A program made the translations under genes and the position numbers. Shown here piece by piece: positions 1-8,061 of a stretch of DNA of 64,000 bases. Numbering within the stretch: the stretch's first letter is position 1; every line of letters starts with the position of its first letter. This stretch comes from Sandaracinaceae bacterium (GTDB lineage: Bacteria > Myxococcota_A > Polyangia > Polyangiales > Houyiibacteriaceae), in NCBI GenBank assembly GCA_020633075.1, contig JACKEI010000003.1, positions 186,001 through 250,000 on the forward strand, read 5' to 3'. The notes beneath the pieces were generated by a model, which saw nothing but the letters and a program-made list of their open reading frames with translations, was not told where the DNA came from and searched no databases.

Positions 1-1352
1 GCCGTCTGACGCCCGACTCGCTCGCCCAGGTCGCAGTCCTCGAGGCGCGTCACGCGCTCCTCGGTGGCCTTCAAGATGTCCTGCGCCATGCGCGCCGCGG
101 CGACCGGGCCGTCCTCCGCGAAGGCCCCGAGCGCATCAGCCACCATCTGCGGGAGGGAGCTGGCGGCGTCGACCTGCCGCTCACCGAGCTCGTTGGCTAC
201 CGCGATCATGAGCGCGGCCTTGCCCTCGTCCTCGCGGTCGTCACCGGCGAGGGCCTCCCGCAGCTGCACGCGCGCGCGCTGTGCGGCCCACGCCGCGAAG
301 TCCTCGCCCAGCCGCTCGCGCCGCAGGTCCAGCAGCACCTCCGCGATGGGCAGCGAGCCGTCGCGCACCAGCAGCTCCAGCAGCTCCTCCACGGCCTCGG
401 GCTCGCGCTCGGCGGCGCGCGGCAGCCCCAGCATGAGCGCCGAGGGAAGCCCGCTGTCCTTGGCGACGAGGTCGCTCCCCAAGAGCCGATGGCAGGCGCC
501 CAGCGCGGACTCCGGCTGGACGGTGATGCTCGCGGCGAGCGACGCCGCCGCGCGGCGCCACTCCGTCACGCTCAGGCTCGGGGAGAGGTTGTGGTGGATC
601 TGCTCCTCCAGCTCCGGCAGCGAGCCAGACAGCAGCCCCCGCGCGGACGCGACGTGCCGCCACACCAGCGACTCGCGGTCACCCAGCAGCCGCTTCCAGG
701 CTGCGCTCACCTCGGGGGTGCGGAACACGCGCACTCCCGAGGCGTCCCCGTCCGCGGCGCGCTGGGCTGCCTCGCGCGCGGCGCGCTCGAGCAGGCGGGC
801 GGCGAGGCGTCGCGACGGTAGGGAGCCCATGGCTGGCCGCAGCAGCCACTCGTCGCGCAGCTCGGTGCTGGAGATGAGCGCGTAGGCCAGGCTGTCTGCG
901 CGTGCGCCCGTGCCGATGGGCAGGTCCAGCGCCAGCGCCACGCGCGCGCGCACCCCCGGCCCGCTCAGCACCCGGGCACGGCCGAGCGCCAGGCGCGTCG
1001 CCAACGCGACGAAGGTGGAGGCGTTGCCCGAGTGCAGCCGCCGAAACACGAGCCGCCCGAGGTCGCGCTTGGCGTCGCCCGGAGGCAGCGCGGCCGCGAA
1101 CTCGTAGAGGGAGGCGGCGGCGAAGGGCCCCGGCAGCCAGTCCAGGTCGTCCAGGAGCTTGTCCTCGCGCGCGCGCTCCACGCTCCGCAGCAGGTCGTCC
1201 GGATCGAGCCCCTCGAGCGGCGCCGGGTGCTGCAGGTTCACGATGGTGGCGCCCAGCGTCGCCAGGCTCTGACGCCAGACACCGCGACGCTCCTCCGGGT
1301 CCGCGAGGCGGTGGAGCTGCGTCAGGCCGTCGAGGTAGTCGCGCGTCCGCAT
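1..1352 (-). CDS. Large unrecognised protein, 3' end outside the window
   Basis: An open frame runs from an ATG at 1352 leftwards off the window edge without a stop, giving 450 visible residues that begin MRTRDYLDGLTQLHR. The protein is rich in Ala, Leu, Arg and Glu, has no signal peptide or membrane segment, and is built of amphipathic helices (for example LARLLERAAREAAQRAA), like a HEAT- or TPR-type helical repeat protein. I see no catalytic motif and do not recognise the family. It stands 76 bases downstream of the MutS-like gene on the same strand and could be co-transcribed with it. The frame is supported by consistent G/C-rich third codon positions; the competing frames here are shorter and Arg-rich, typical of shadow translations. 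Confidence 0.7.
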   Translation of the reverse strand, partial: MRTRDYLDGLTQLHRLADPEERRGVWRQSLATLGATIVNLQHPAPLEGLDPDDLLRSVERAREDKLLDDLDWLPGPFAAASLYEFAAALPPGDAKRDLGRLVFRRLHSGNASTFVALATRLALGRARVLSGPGVRARVALALDLPIGTGARADSLAYALISSTELRDEWLLRPAMGSLPSRRLAARLLERAAREAAQRAADGDASGVRVFRTPEVSAAWKRLLGDRESLVWRHVASARGLLSGSLPELEEQIHHNLSPSLSVTEWRRAAASLAASITVQPESALGACHRLLGSDLVAKDSGLPSALMLGLPRAAEREPEAVEELLELLVRDGSLPIAEVLLDLRRERLGEDFAAWAAQRARVQLREALAGDDREDEGKAALMIAVANELGERQVDAASSLPQMVADALGAFAEDGPVAAARMAQDILKATEERVTRLEDCDLGERVGRQT

Positions 1353-1428
1353 GAAGGCGCGTCAATCTACCAGCGTTCGCGCCCGTCGTGGGATTAAGAC
1401 GGAACCGCGCGTGGCTCGCGCGGCCACG

Positions 1429-3264
1429 TCAGAGCCCGTCCACGCGGTCGTCGTCAGGCACCGCGATGCCCGCCATGCCCAGCAGGCGCAGCGCGTTGCT
1501 GGTCTTCACCACGCCCGCTCGCAGGCGGTAGTCGAAGATCATCTCGTCGCCGCGCATGACGTCCGTGAAGTGCACGTTCGCGACCGCGCCGGGCCGCTCG
1601 TGCTCCAGCTCCGAGAGCGCGATGTCGTGGGTGGCGGCGAGCCCCAGCGCGCCGCGGTCCAGCAGGTGCGTCAGCACCGCGCGCGCTCCCAGGTGCCGGG
1701 CGCGCGCGTTGGTCCCGCGCAGCAGCTCGTCCAACAGGAACAGGAGCGGTGGCTGCCGCTCGGCGCCCTCCACCACGCTGCGCAGCTTGGACAGCTCGGC
1801 GTGGAAGTAGCTGGCCCCACGCTGCAGTGAGTCGTCCACGCGCATGCTGGCGCGGAGGCGCACCTCGGGCAGCGCGAGCGCGTCGGCCAGCACGGGCCCT
1901 CCGGCCAGCGCCAGCGCCGTGTTGAGGCCCACGGCACGCAGCAGCGTGCTCTTGCCGGCCATGTTGGAGCCCGTGATGATCAGCGCGTGGCCGGGCCCGC
2001 CCAGCGAGACGTCGTTCGGGACGCGCGCTCCGGCCGGGAGCAGGGGGTGCGCGAGGCCGACCGCGTGGAAGCCCTCCCCAGGCGCCACGATGCGCGGGAA
2101 GGTGGCGCCGGGCTCGGCGTCCGCGAAGGCGGCCAAGGAGCACAGGGCCTCGAGCTCCCCGAGGGCTGCGAACACGCGCTCGAGCTCCGCGCCCACGCTC
2201 TGGTTCCAGCGCTCCAGCTGCAGGAGCACGTTGAGGTCCCAGAGCGTGGCGAGGTTGACGAAGAAGTGCACCGGGAACTGGTGCCGGAACTCGGCCAAGC
2301 CCGCCCAGCGGTCCAGGCGCCGCATGTAGGCCGAGGGGGCGGTGCCGCCCGCGTGCACGTCCGCGTGTAGCTGCCGCAGTCGGGGGTCCTCGAAGCGCGC
2401 CCCCTCCACGCAGCCGAGGGCGTTGGCGTAGGCCTCGATGTAGCCGCGCCGAGCCGCGATGAGCTCGAAGGCGTCGTGCGAGTGCTTGGCCAGGCCCAGC
2501 GCGAGCGCGGACTGGGCCGCGAGCGCCAGCCAGAAGGCGAGGTCTGGCACGGCGCCGAGCTCGCTGCCGACGTACACGGCCAGCAGCAAGAAGGGCGACA
2601 CCAGCGCCACGGGCCCGAGCGCCGTCCCCAGCACGCGCGGTGTGCGCTTGGTGAACGTGAGAAAGGGAGCCGCGTCGAGCTTGTCGTCTCCGGCGGCCAA
2701 GCGCCCAGCGGCCTCGAGCTCCTGGCGGAAGTCGTGCAGGCCGGCCAGCTCGCGGACCGCTCCCTGGCGGGCGAGCACCTCGTCCACGGGCGCGGCGCTG
2801 GCCAACCAGCGGGCCAGGGTCTTCGTGCCCGCCAGGGTGCGCGCGCAGTCCAGGCGCTGCAGCAGGCTGGCCGGCCCCACCAGGTCGAGGTCCACGGCGT
2901 AGGGGTGGCCGCCGGGTAGCAGCCCGTCGTGAGCAGCGGGCAGCTCGGCCGCGCGCCCCGTCATGCGCAGCACGTGGTCGCGGTGCAGCGCCGCCCGCAG
3001 CTCGGCCGTGCGCTGCCGGGCGAGCAGGCGCGCGTGCACCACCAGCAGGGCAAGGAACGCCAGCGCGCCGCCGGCGCCGAGGGCCGCCGCGCCGGGGCCG
3101 CCCCCCTGCGCGGCGCTCGCCACGCCGACGACCGCCGCAAGGAAGCTCACCAGCCGCAACAGGGACACGCGCTGGCTCTGCGCGCCGAGGGCCGCTGCGG
3201 CGTCACCGAACTGCCGCTCGCGCTCGAGGGTCCGGGCCAGCGCAGGGGTGAGCGAGGACGGCAT
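1429..3264 (-). CDS. Membrane-anchored MutS-family ATPase
   Basis: The C-terminal part is a MutS-type ABC ATPase: Walker A GSNMAGKST (about residue 430), the Walker B/signature stretch FLLDELLRGTNARAR and the downstream ATHD histidine motif. The mismatch-recognition and Smr nuclease domains of MutS1 and MutS2 are missing. Instead, the N-terminal third carries hydrophobic stretches (LLRLVSFLAAVVGVA, ALAFLALLVVHARLL and two more near residues 195-245), so the ATPase is predicted to be on the cytoplasmic face of the membrane. Proteins with this layout are known in many bacteria as MutS-family proteins of unknown role. Start chosen at the internal ATG (MPSSLTPALARTLER) because the upstream extension is Pro-rich; a GTG at 3309 or an ATG at 3372 are alternatives. 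No Shine-Dalgarno sequence is obvious. Confidence 0.85.
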   Translation of the reverse strand: MPSSLTPALARTLERERQFGDAAAALGAQSQRVSLLRLVSFLAAVVGVASAAQGGGPGAAALGAGGALAFLALLVVHARLLARQRTAELRAALHRDHVLRMTGRAAELPAAHDGLLPGGHPYAVDLDLVGPASLLQRLDCARTLAGTKTLARWLASAAPVDEVLARQGAVRELAGLHDFRQELEAAGRLAAGDDKLDAAPFLTFTKRTPRVLGTALGPVALVSPFLLLAVYVGSELGAVPDLAFWLALAAQSALALGLAKHSHDAFELIAARRGYIEAYANALGCVEGARFEDPRLRQLHADVHAGGTAPSAYMRRLDRWAGLAEFRHQFPVHFFVNLATLWDLNVLLQLERWNQSVGAELERVFAALGELEALCSLAAFADAEPGATFPRIVAPGEGFHAVGLAHPLLPAGARVPNDVSLGGPGHALIITGSNMAGKSTLLRAVGLNTALALAGGPVLADALALPEVRLRASMRVDDSLQRGASYFHAELSKLRSVVEGAERQPPLLFLLDELLRGTNARARHLGARAVLTHLLDRGALGLAATHDIALSELEHERPGAVANVHFTDVMRGDEMIFDYRLRAGVVKTSNALRLLGMAGIAVPDDDRVDGL

Positions 3265-3388
3265 GTCGGGGGTCGCGCTGGGGGGCGTGTCGGGCGTCGG
3301 GGTGGTCACGGCCCGTACTTGTACGTCAGCGGGCCCGGGGGGGCCAGGTACCTGGGCTGCCCGCGCCTGCACGGCCGCGTATCGCCCC

Positions 3389-3451
3389 CAGCGGGCCGCT
3401 CCGTGGCCGCAGCGGGCCGCTTGCTAGCCGCAGCGGGCCGCTTGGTAGCCG
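3389..3451. repeat. 21-bp tandem repeat, three units
   Basis: Three head-to-tail 21-bp units occur at 3389-3409, 3410-3430 and 3431-3451. The first 12 bases (CAGCGGGCCGCT) are identical in all three and the last nine vary (units end CCGTGGCCG, TGCTAGCCG, TGGTAGCCG). A degenerate fourth copy continues to about 3474. The array lies between the end of the SprT-like gene and the start of the MutS-like gene, so it is in a 3' or 5' untranslated position on the minus strand. Confidence 0.8.
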
Positions 3452-3464
3452 CACGGTGGGCGGC

Positions 3465-4319
3465 TCAGTGGCCGCGCAGCAAGCGCGTGAGGTTCTCTTT
3501 TTCCCAGGCCTGCGCTCGGGCAAAGCACTCGAAGGCGCGCTCACGACGCCGGAACTCCGGCGTGTGGAAGCAGCGGCGGCCGTCTTTCTCTTCCGCGCCC
3601 AGGTCGTGGTGCAGCAGCTCGTGGAAGATGACCGACTCCACGTAGAAGTCCGGCACCCAGGGCTGGTCCAGCACGGGGTGGATGCGGATCAAGCGCTCGT
3701 CGGCGGAGTAGGTGCCCAGCTGGATGCTCTTGCGGCGGCGACCGCGGCGCACGCCCTGCACGCGCCGGCCCCACGTGATGCGGGCCTCGGAGCTGCCGCC
3801 GAAGTGGCGCGCCACGATGTCGTCCATCATGGCGTCCAGGTCATGTACCTCGCCCTCCACGCGGATGCGGGTGCCGCGCTTCTGGCTGGAGCGGATGGCG
3901 TCGTGCCGCGCCGCGATGAAGGCGTCGATGCGCACCGAGGCGCTGCGGTCGGAGCGGCCCAGGTACGCGCCGATGGCGTCCAGGGTGGTGTCGTCCGCGT
4001 CCAGGAACATGTGGTGCAGCCGCACCTCGAGCTTGCCCGCGCGGCGCCGCGCCGAGAGCATGGTGCGGCGGTTGTCCGTGAAGGCCACCCGCACCGGCTC
4101 GCGCAGCTGCGTGGCGATGTGCGAGGACAGCTGGCTGGCGCGCGAGAGCGCGAGGTCCGGGCTGCGCAGCAGGAAGGGCATGGGCGCGCTCGCGGGGCGC
4201 GGCGGGTCCACGGGGAGAGCCCGCGCCGGGGCAGCGCCTTCGAGCGCCATGGCGCGCACCTCGGGCCGCATCACGGATGCGTCCAAGGTCCCGAAGTCGA
4301 ATCCCAGCTGCAGAGTCAC
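3465..4319 (-). CDS. SprT-like zinc metalloprotease
   Basis: A 284-residue protein with a zincin active site near the C-terminus: H233-E-L-L-H237 in VIFHELLHHDLG, followed by a possible third ligand in CFHTPEF (H252). This spacing and the F-H-E-L-L-H-H context resemble SprT/WSS1-like and M48-related predicted peptidases. The basic central stretch (WGRRVQGVRRGRRRKSIQLG, about residues 181-200) forms the region before the active site, as in SprT-like domains. There is no signal peptide, so it probably acts in the cytoplasm. Residues 1-60 are Pro/Ala-rich and poorly conserved in character. The gene lies 145-200 bases upstream of the MutS-like gene on the same strand. The substrate is unknown; SprT relatives cleave DNA-bound proteins, but this is not shown here. 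Confidence 0.8.
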   Translation of the reverse strand: MTLQLGFDFGTLDASVMRPEVRAMALEGAAPARALPVDPPRPASAPMPFLLRSPDLALSRASQLSSHIATQLREPVRVAFTDNRRTMLSARRRAGKLEVRLHHMFLDADDTTLDAIGAYLGRSDRSASVRIDAFIAARHDAIRSSQKRGTRIRVEGEVHDLDAMMDDIVARHFGGSSEARITWGRRVQGVRRGRRRKSIQLGTYSADERLIRIHPVLDQPWVPDFYVESVIFHELLHHDLGAEEKDGRRCFHTPEFRRRERAFECFARAQAWEKENLTRLLRGH

Positions 4320-4351
4320 CGGGTGGGGCTACGGGAATTCACCCCCGTGTG

Positions 4352-5587
4352 TCAAGAAAGTTGCCGGGATGAGCGCGTCTCGAGGGCGAAGCTGACCGTG
4401 GTGGTCGCGCTCCCACCGATGTTCAGCGTCTGCCCGCGCCGCGCCCCGTCGACCTGCGTGCTGCCCGCTTGCCCGGTCAATTGTCGGGCGATGTCCAGCA
4501 CCATGCGCACCCCCGTGGCCCCCACGGGGTGGCCGAGCCCGATCAAGCCCCCGCCTGGGTTGACCGCGCAGGGGCCCTCGCCGGCGAATTCGTTATTGGC
4601 GATCCGTCGGCCGAGCTCGGCGGGGGCCGCGAGACCCAGGTGGTGCAGCAGCATGAGCCCGGTGACGCTGAAGCAGTCGTGGAGCTCCACCACGTCGGCG
4701 TGCGCCTCCGGGTCCCAGCCCGCACGTGCCCGCGCCTGCTCCACGGTGGTGCGCACCTCGGGAAAGGGCAGGGCTCCGTGCGCGGTCTCGGCCCGCCCGA
4801 GCTTGTCGCGCAGCAGCATGGGGGCGGTGCGGTGCCCGAAGCCGCGCAGGGCGGCCACTTCACGCTCCGCAAGGCGCGCGAGGAAGCGCTGGCTGACCAA
4901 CACGAGCGCGGCCACGCCGTCCGTGATCTGACCGCAGTCGAAGCGCCGCAGGGGCGCCTCCACCAGCGGGTTCAGCCCGTCGTCCTGCGTCAGGCTGCCC
5001 TCGGGGAAGGTCCAGCTGCGCGTTTGCGCGAGGGGGTTGCGGGCCGCGCTGCGGAACATCTGGGCGGACCAGGCGAGCCCGTCGTCGGGGGAGATGCCGT
5101 AGCGCTCCTGGTAGAAGCGGGCCACCTCCGCGAAGAGCGATGGCCACACGAAGCGCGCACCCTCCGCCTCGCGCCCGTGGAACGCCGCCACGCCCAGGTG
5201 GGCCGCGGCGGTGGCGCCGTCCACGTTGCGCATCTGCTCCACGCCCAACACCAGCGCGACGTCGTAGAGCCCCGCCTGCAGCTCCGCGCTCGCCGCCAGC
5301 AGGGCCACGCTGCCCGAGGCGCAGGCGGCCTCGTGGCGCGCGCTGGGCACGCCCACCAGGTCCTCGTGCATGCTGGGGAAGAAGCCCCCCAGCTGGCCCT
5401 GCTGCGCAAAGAGCTCGGCCGTGAAGTTGCCCACGTGCACGGTCTCGATGTCGCCCCACGCGAGCCCCGCGTCGCGCAGCGCGGCCTCGGTGGTGGCGCG
5501 CATCACGTCGAACAGGGAGCTGCCCTCCCGCGCGAAGTTCCGGGCGAAGTCGGTCTGCGCACCCCCCAGCACCGCCAAGGGCTGCAT
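4352..5587 (-). CDS. Thiolase-family (SCP-x/acetyl-CoA acyltransferase-like) protein
   Basis: A 411-residue thiolase-fold enzyme. The nucleophile Cys is C89 in EAACASGS, the conserved ELHDCFS motif is at about residues 301-307, and GLGHPVGATG carries the active-site His (H353). The last thiolase motif reads LNIGGSATTTV instead of the classical CxGGGxG, so the second catalytic Cys is absent; this is usual in the SCP2-type thiolase-like branch, whose members cleave or condense acyl-CoAs, including sterol or isoprenoid side chains. The ATG overlaps the TGA of the carotenoid oxygenase gene by one base (TGATG), so translation is probably coupled. The pairing suggests, as inference, that acyl or apocarotenoid products of the oxygenase feed into CoA-thioester breakdown. 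Confidence 0.85.
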   Translation of the reverse strand: MQPLAVLGGAQTDFARNFAREGSSLFDVMRATTEAALRDAGLAWGDIETVHVGNFTAELFAQQGQLGGFFPSMHEDLVGVPSARHEAACASGSVALLAASAELQAGLYDVALVLGVEQMRNVDGATAAAHLGVAAFHGREAEGARFVWPSLFAEVARFYQERYGISPDDGLAWSAQMFRSAARNPLAQTRSWTFPEGSLTQDDGLNPLVEAPLRRFDCGQITDGVAALVLVSQRFLARLAEREVAALRGFGHRTAPMLLRDKLGRAETAHGALPFPEVRTTVEQARARAGWDPEAHADVVELHDCFSVTGLMLLHHLGLAAPAELGRRIANNEFAGEGPCAVNPGGGLIGLGHPVGATGVRMVLDIARQLTGQAGSTQVDGARRGQTLNIGGSATTTVSFALETRSSRQLS

Positions 5588-6999
5588 CACGCGCCGGGGA
5601 CCCAGCAGGCGTGGAAGCCGAGCGGCACGCGCCGGGGCAGGAGCACGCGCGCCACGGGCCCAGCCGCCACGTCGCGCGCGTCCAGCACCACCACCTCGCT
5701 GCGGCCGGTGCCCTCGTCGTGCACGAAGCTCGTGACGTAGCCCTCGTCCTCGTGGGCGGAGGACGCTGCGCGCGAGGCGTCGGCGGGCGCGAAGGGGGCC
5801 TCGCTGCCGTAGCGCCCCGGTCCGAACTCGTGCGTGCTCGCCGCGCCGCTGGCGGTGTCGTACTTCACGATGGCGTCGAAGCGCAGCGTGGGCGTCGCGG
5901 CCAGGCGCACGTTGTAGCTGAAGCGCGTGGGCCTCCCCATCTGCTGCACGTTCATGGAGGGGAACTCCGTGTTGCGGTCGTCCAGCGTGCGCCCCTTGAC
6001 GCCGCCGGTGCGCAGGTTGAAGCGCCACTCGTACAGCTCCGCCGTGATCTGCAGGTTGGCCATCATCACCGCGTAGATGCCGTTGTCCGGGTCGATGGCA
6101 GGCAGCGGATCCATGACGCGGCAGCCCACCAGCACCACCTCGTCGCCCTCCTCCCAGGCGTTGATGGTGTGGTAGACGTAGCAGGCCTCGGTCTCGAACC
6201 AGCGCACGCTGTCGCCGCGCCCCCCCTGCGGCAGCACACCAAAGCGCATGGGTGTCTCGGCCGGCAGCTCGAGCCCCCAGCGCCCTGCGCGCAGCGCCTT
6301 CTGGCTCACGCGCAGGGGCGGGTCCATCACGATGACGTGCTTCTCGGACAGCGCCATGTCGTGCGGAAAGCGCGGCCCCTCGAGCGCGATGTCGGTCATG
6401 TGCGTGAGCTCCCCCTCGGCGCTGATGACGCCGTAGCGCATGAAGGGCGCGACCGGCCCGTAGTCGAAGAAGTGCAGCGCGCCGGTGCGGGGGTCCACCT
6501 TGGGGTGCGCCGAGAACTTGAGCGGTCCCTCGGCGCCATAGCGCAGCGGTCCGTCCGTGGTGAGGGTGCGCGGGTCCAGCTCGTAGGGCGCGCCGCTCAT
6601 GTACCAGGAGGTCTGGGCCTTGCCGCGGAACGCGAGGATGTCCGTGTTGGAGGTGTCCTTGTAGGGCGCCCCCTTGGGGTTGTGGCCCACGGGTTCCATC
6701 AGCCCCGTGAACAGCGCCTCGCCCGCCTCGGTCTCGCGCTCGAACCACTTGGTGCGGATGTAGCGGTTCTGGTAGGTGGCGCGGCCGTTCTCGAAGGTCA
6801 GCGCGTGGACCATGCCGTCGCCGTCGAACCAGTGGTGCAGACCACGCGGCGCGAAGCGCGGGTTGGGCCCGTTGCGCAGGTAGCTGCCGTAGAGCTCCCG
6901 GGGGAGCTCGCCGATGATCTCGAGCTCCTCGTGCTCGACCCGGCGCTCGTCGTCGATGGGGGCGTAGCTACCGCTCAGGTAGGGGTTGGTGTCGCGCAT
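5587..6999 (-). CDS. Carotenoid oxygenase (RPE65/CCD family)
   Basis: A 470-residue soluble enzyme of normal family length. The four iron-binding histidines expected for the beta-propeller of carotenoid cleavage dioxygenases can be placed: H165 (SAHPK), H213 (FPHDM), H277 (YHTIN) and H463 (GFHACWVPGA at the C-terminus). The N-terminus also carries the family hallmark YLRNGPNP and WFDGDGMVHA. The family cleaves a C=C bond of carotenoids, apocarotenoids or stilbenes with O2; the substrate cannot be told from sequence. It overlaps the start-proximal end of the HxlR-regulator gene by 25 bases and the thiolase by one base, so all three form one operon. No carotenoid biosynthesis genes are in the window. 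Confidence 0.93.
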   Translation of the reverse strand: MRDTNPYLSGSYAPIDDERRVEHEELEIIGELPRELYGSYLRNGPNPRFAPRGLHHWFDGDGMVHALTFENGRATYQNRYIRTKWFERETEAGEALFTGLMEPVGHNPKGAPYKDTSNTDILAFRGKAQTSWYMSGAPYELDPRTLTTDGPLRYGAEGPLKFSAHPKVDPRTGALHFFDYGPVAPFMRYGVISAEGELTHMTDIALEGPRFPHDMALSEKHVIVMDPPLRVSQKALRAGRWGLELPAETPMRFGVLPQGGRGDSVRWFETEACYVYHTINAWEEGDEVVLVGCRVMDPLPAIDPDNGIYAVMMANLQITAELYEWRFNLRTGGVKGRTLDDRNTEFPSMNVQQMGRPTRFSYNVRLAATPTLRFDAIVKYDTASGAASTHEFGPGRYGSEAPFAPADASRAASSAHEDEGYVTSFVHDEGTGRSEVVVLDARDVAAGPVARVLLPRRVPLGFHACWVPGA

Positions 7000-8036
7000 A
7001 GGTCGACTTGCATAGCGAAACTCACGCTAGAAGGCAACAGTGGAACGCCGTATTCCAGGTCCGTGCAGCCGGCGCAGGAGAGGCGCAGCCGGAGCGGCGC
7101 CCCGCACCGGTGCGTCAGCGTCAGGGAGGGCACTCTGCGACCCTCGTCGCCGTACGCGATCAAGGCGACCACCAGCGGATACAGCGCCAGCCCGCGCGCG
7201 TTCAGTCGATAGACCGAGGGGGCAGCGCGGCGCTCCGAGGCGCTGTGGCCCGCTGCGCTGTGGCCCGCTGTGTCCTGGCCCGCTGCGCCGTGGCCGGCTG
7301 CGTCGTGGTCCGCTGCGTCGTGTTCGCGCTCCCGCTCCCGCTCGGCGGCCGTCACGTGTCGCAACAGCCGCGCGTCTGCCAAGCGCTGCAGCCGCTCGCT
7401 CACGATGTTGGGCGCGGCCTGCGTCGCGTCCAAGAGCTCGGTGAAGCGCTGCGCGCCCATGAACAGCGCGGCCACCACGTGGGCCGCCCAGGCGTCTTCC
7501 AGCACGTCGCGTGCCCGCCAGAGGGGCTTCCGTGCGCTGCGCGACCGAGACACGCGCTTCTGCTTTGGCGTCGTCACAGGAGCTGCGCGCGGCCCGGGGA
7601 GAGGGGCGTAGCGGGCGACCACGTGACGCGCCTCCACCGCAGCGCCACAGGCCGCGCAGCAGGCCACCGCACGCAGCGGGTGTGGGGCCCCGTGGCTCGG
7701 CGCGTGCCGCAGCGTCGCCGGCTGCCCGCCGTGCTCCACGTCGAAGGCGTCCGCCAGCGCCAGCACCGGCAGCAGCGCCGCGCCGCGCTCACTGAGCGCG
7801 TACTCGAAGCGCAGCGGCCGCTCGCAGTAGGGGTGCGGCGCGATCAGCCCGTGGTCGATCAGGTGCCGCAGCCGGGTCGAGAGGGTGCTGCGCGGGATCG
7901 TCAGCACCTTCATCAGCTCCTCGAAGCGCAGCGTGTTGCCGACCAGCGCGGTCAGTAGCGACAGGGTCCACCCGTCGCCGATGACGCCCAGCGTCGCGGG
8001 TACGGAGCTCTGTGCGATTCGGTCGCGGGTCTGCAT
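6975..8036 (-). CDS. Tandem HxlR-type transcriptional regulator
   Basis: A 353-residue protein with two winged-helix HxlR-like domains. Domain 1 (about residues 15-95) shows the family pattern GDGWTLSLLTAL, LRFEELMKVL, IPRSTLSTRLRHL and YALSERGAALLPVL. Domain 2 (about 180-300) repeats it in a weaker form (ARDVLEDAWAAHVVAALFMG, RFTELLDAT, NIVSERLQRLADARLL, YRLNARGLALYPLVVAL). A Cys-containing segment (CCAACGAAV, about 127) lies between them and a CAGC motif is near the C-terminus, possibly a metal site. A His/Asp/Ala/Gly-rich linker coded by a 15-bp tandem repeat splits domain 2. First gene of the oxygenase-thiolase operon, so it may control it. Only 25 bases separate its start from the divergent gene at 8062. 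Confidence 0.85.
   Translation of the reverse strand: MQTRDRIAQSSVPATLGVIGDGWTLSLLTALVGNTLRFEELMKVLTIPRSTLSTRLRHLIDHGLIAPHPYCERPLRFEYALSERGAALLPVLALADAFDVEHGGQPATLRHAPSHGAPHPLRAVACCAACGAAVEARHVVARYAPLPGPRAAPVTTPKQKRVSRSRSARKPLWRARDVLEDAWAAHVVAALFMGAQRFTELLDATQAAPNIVSERLQRLADARLLRHVTAAEREREREHDAADHDAAGHGAAGQDTAGHSAAGHSASERRAAPSVYRLNARGLALYPLVVALIAYGDEGRRVPSLTLTHRCGAPLRLRLSCAGCTDLEYGVPLLPSSVSFAMQVDLCATPTPT
7243..7327. repeat. 15-bp in-frame tandem repeat inside the regulator gene
   Basis: Five full 15-bp units (7243-7257, 7258-7272, 7273-7287, 7288-7302, 7303-7317) and a partial sixth follow the pattern nnGTGGCCCGCTGCG with one to four changes each. Because 15 is a multiple of three, each unit codes for a five-residue block of the type A-A-G-H-S or A-A-D-H-D in the regulator. 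Copy number could vary without a frameshift. Confidence 0.85.
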
Positions 8037-8048
8037 GGGAACGGGCTA

Positions 8049-8056
8049 TGGTACCA
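8049..8056. promoter_or_regulatory. Palindrome TGGTACCA between divergent starts
   Basis: The only non-coding DNA between the divergent starts at 8036 (regulator) and 8062 (membrane protein) is 25 bases, and its centre is the perfect 8-bp palindrome TGGTACCA. A dimeric regulator could bind here, but the site is short and no promoter elements fit inside the gap, so this is a weak call. Confidence 0.3.
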
Positions 8057-8061
8057 GCCGC

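Noticed and set aside
5590..6748. N-terminal extension of the thiolase frame to 798 residues
   Set aside because: The extension is Arg/Ala-rich and lies out of frame over the carotenoid oxygenase gene. The thiolase family start is the ATG at 5587.
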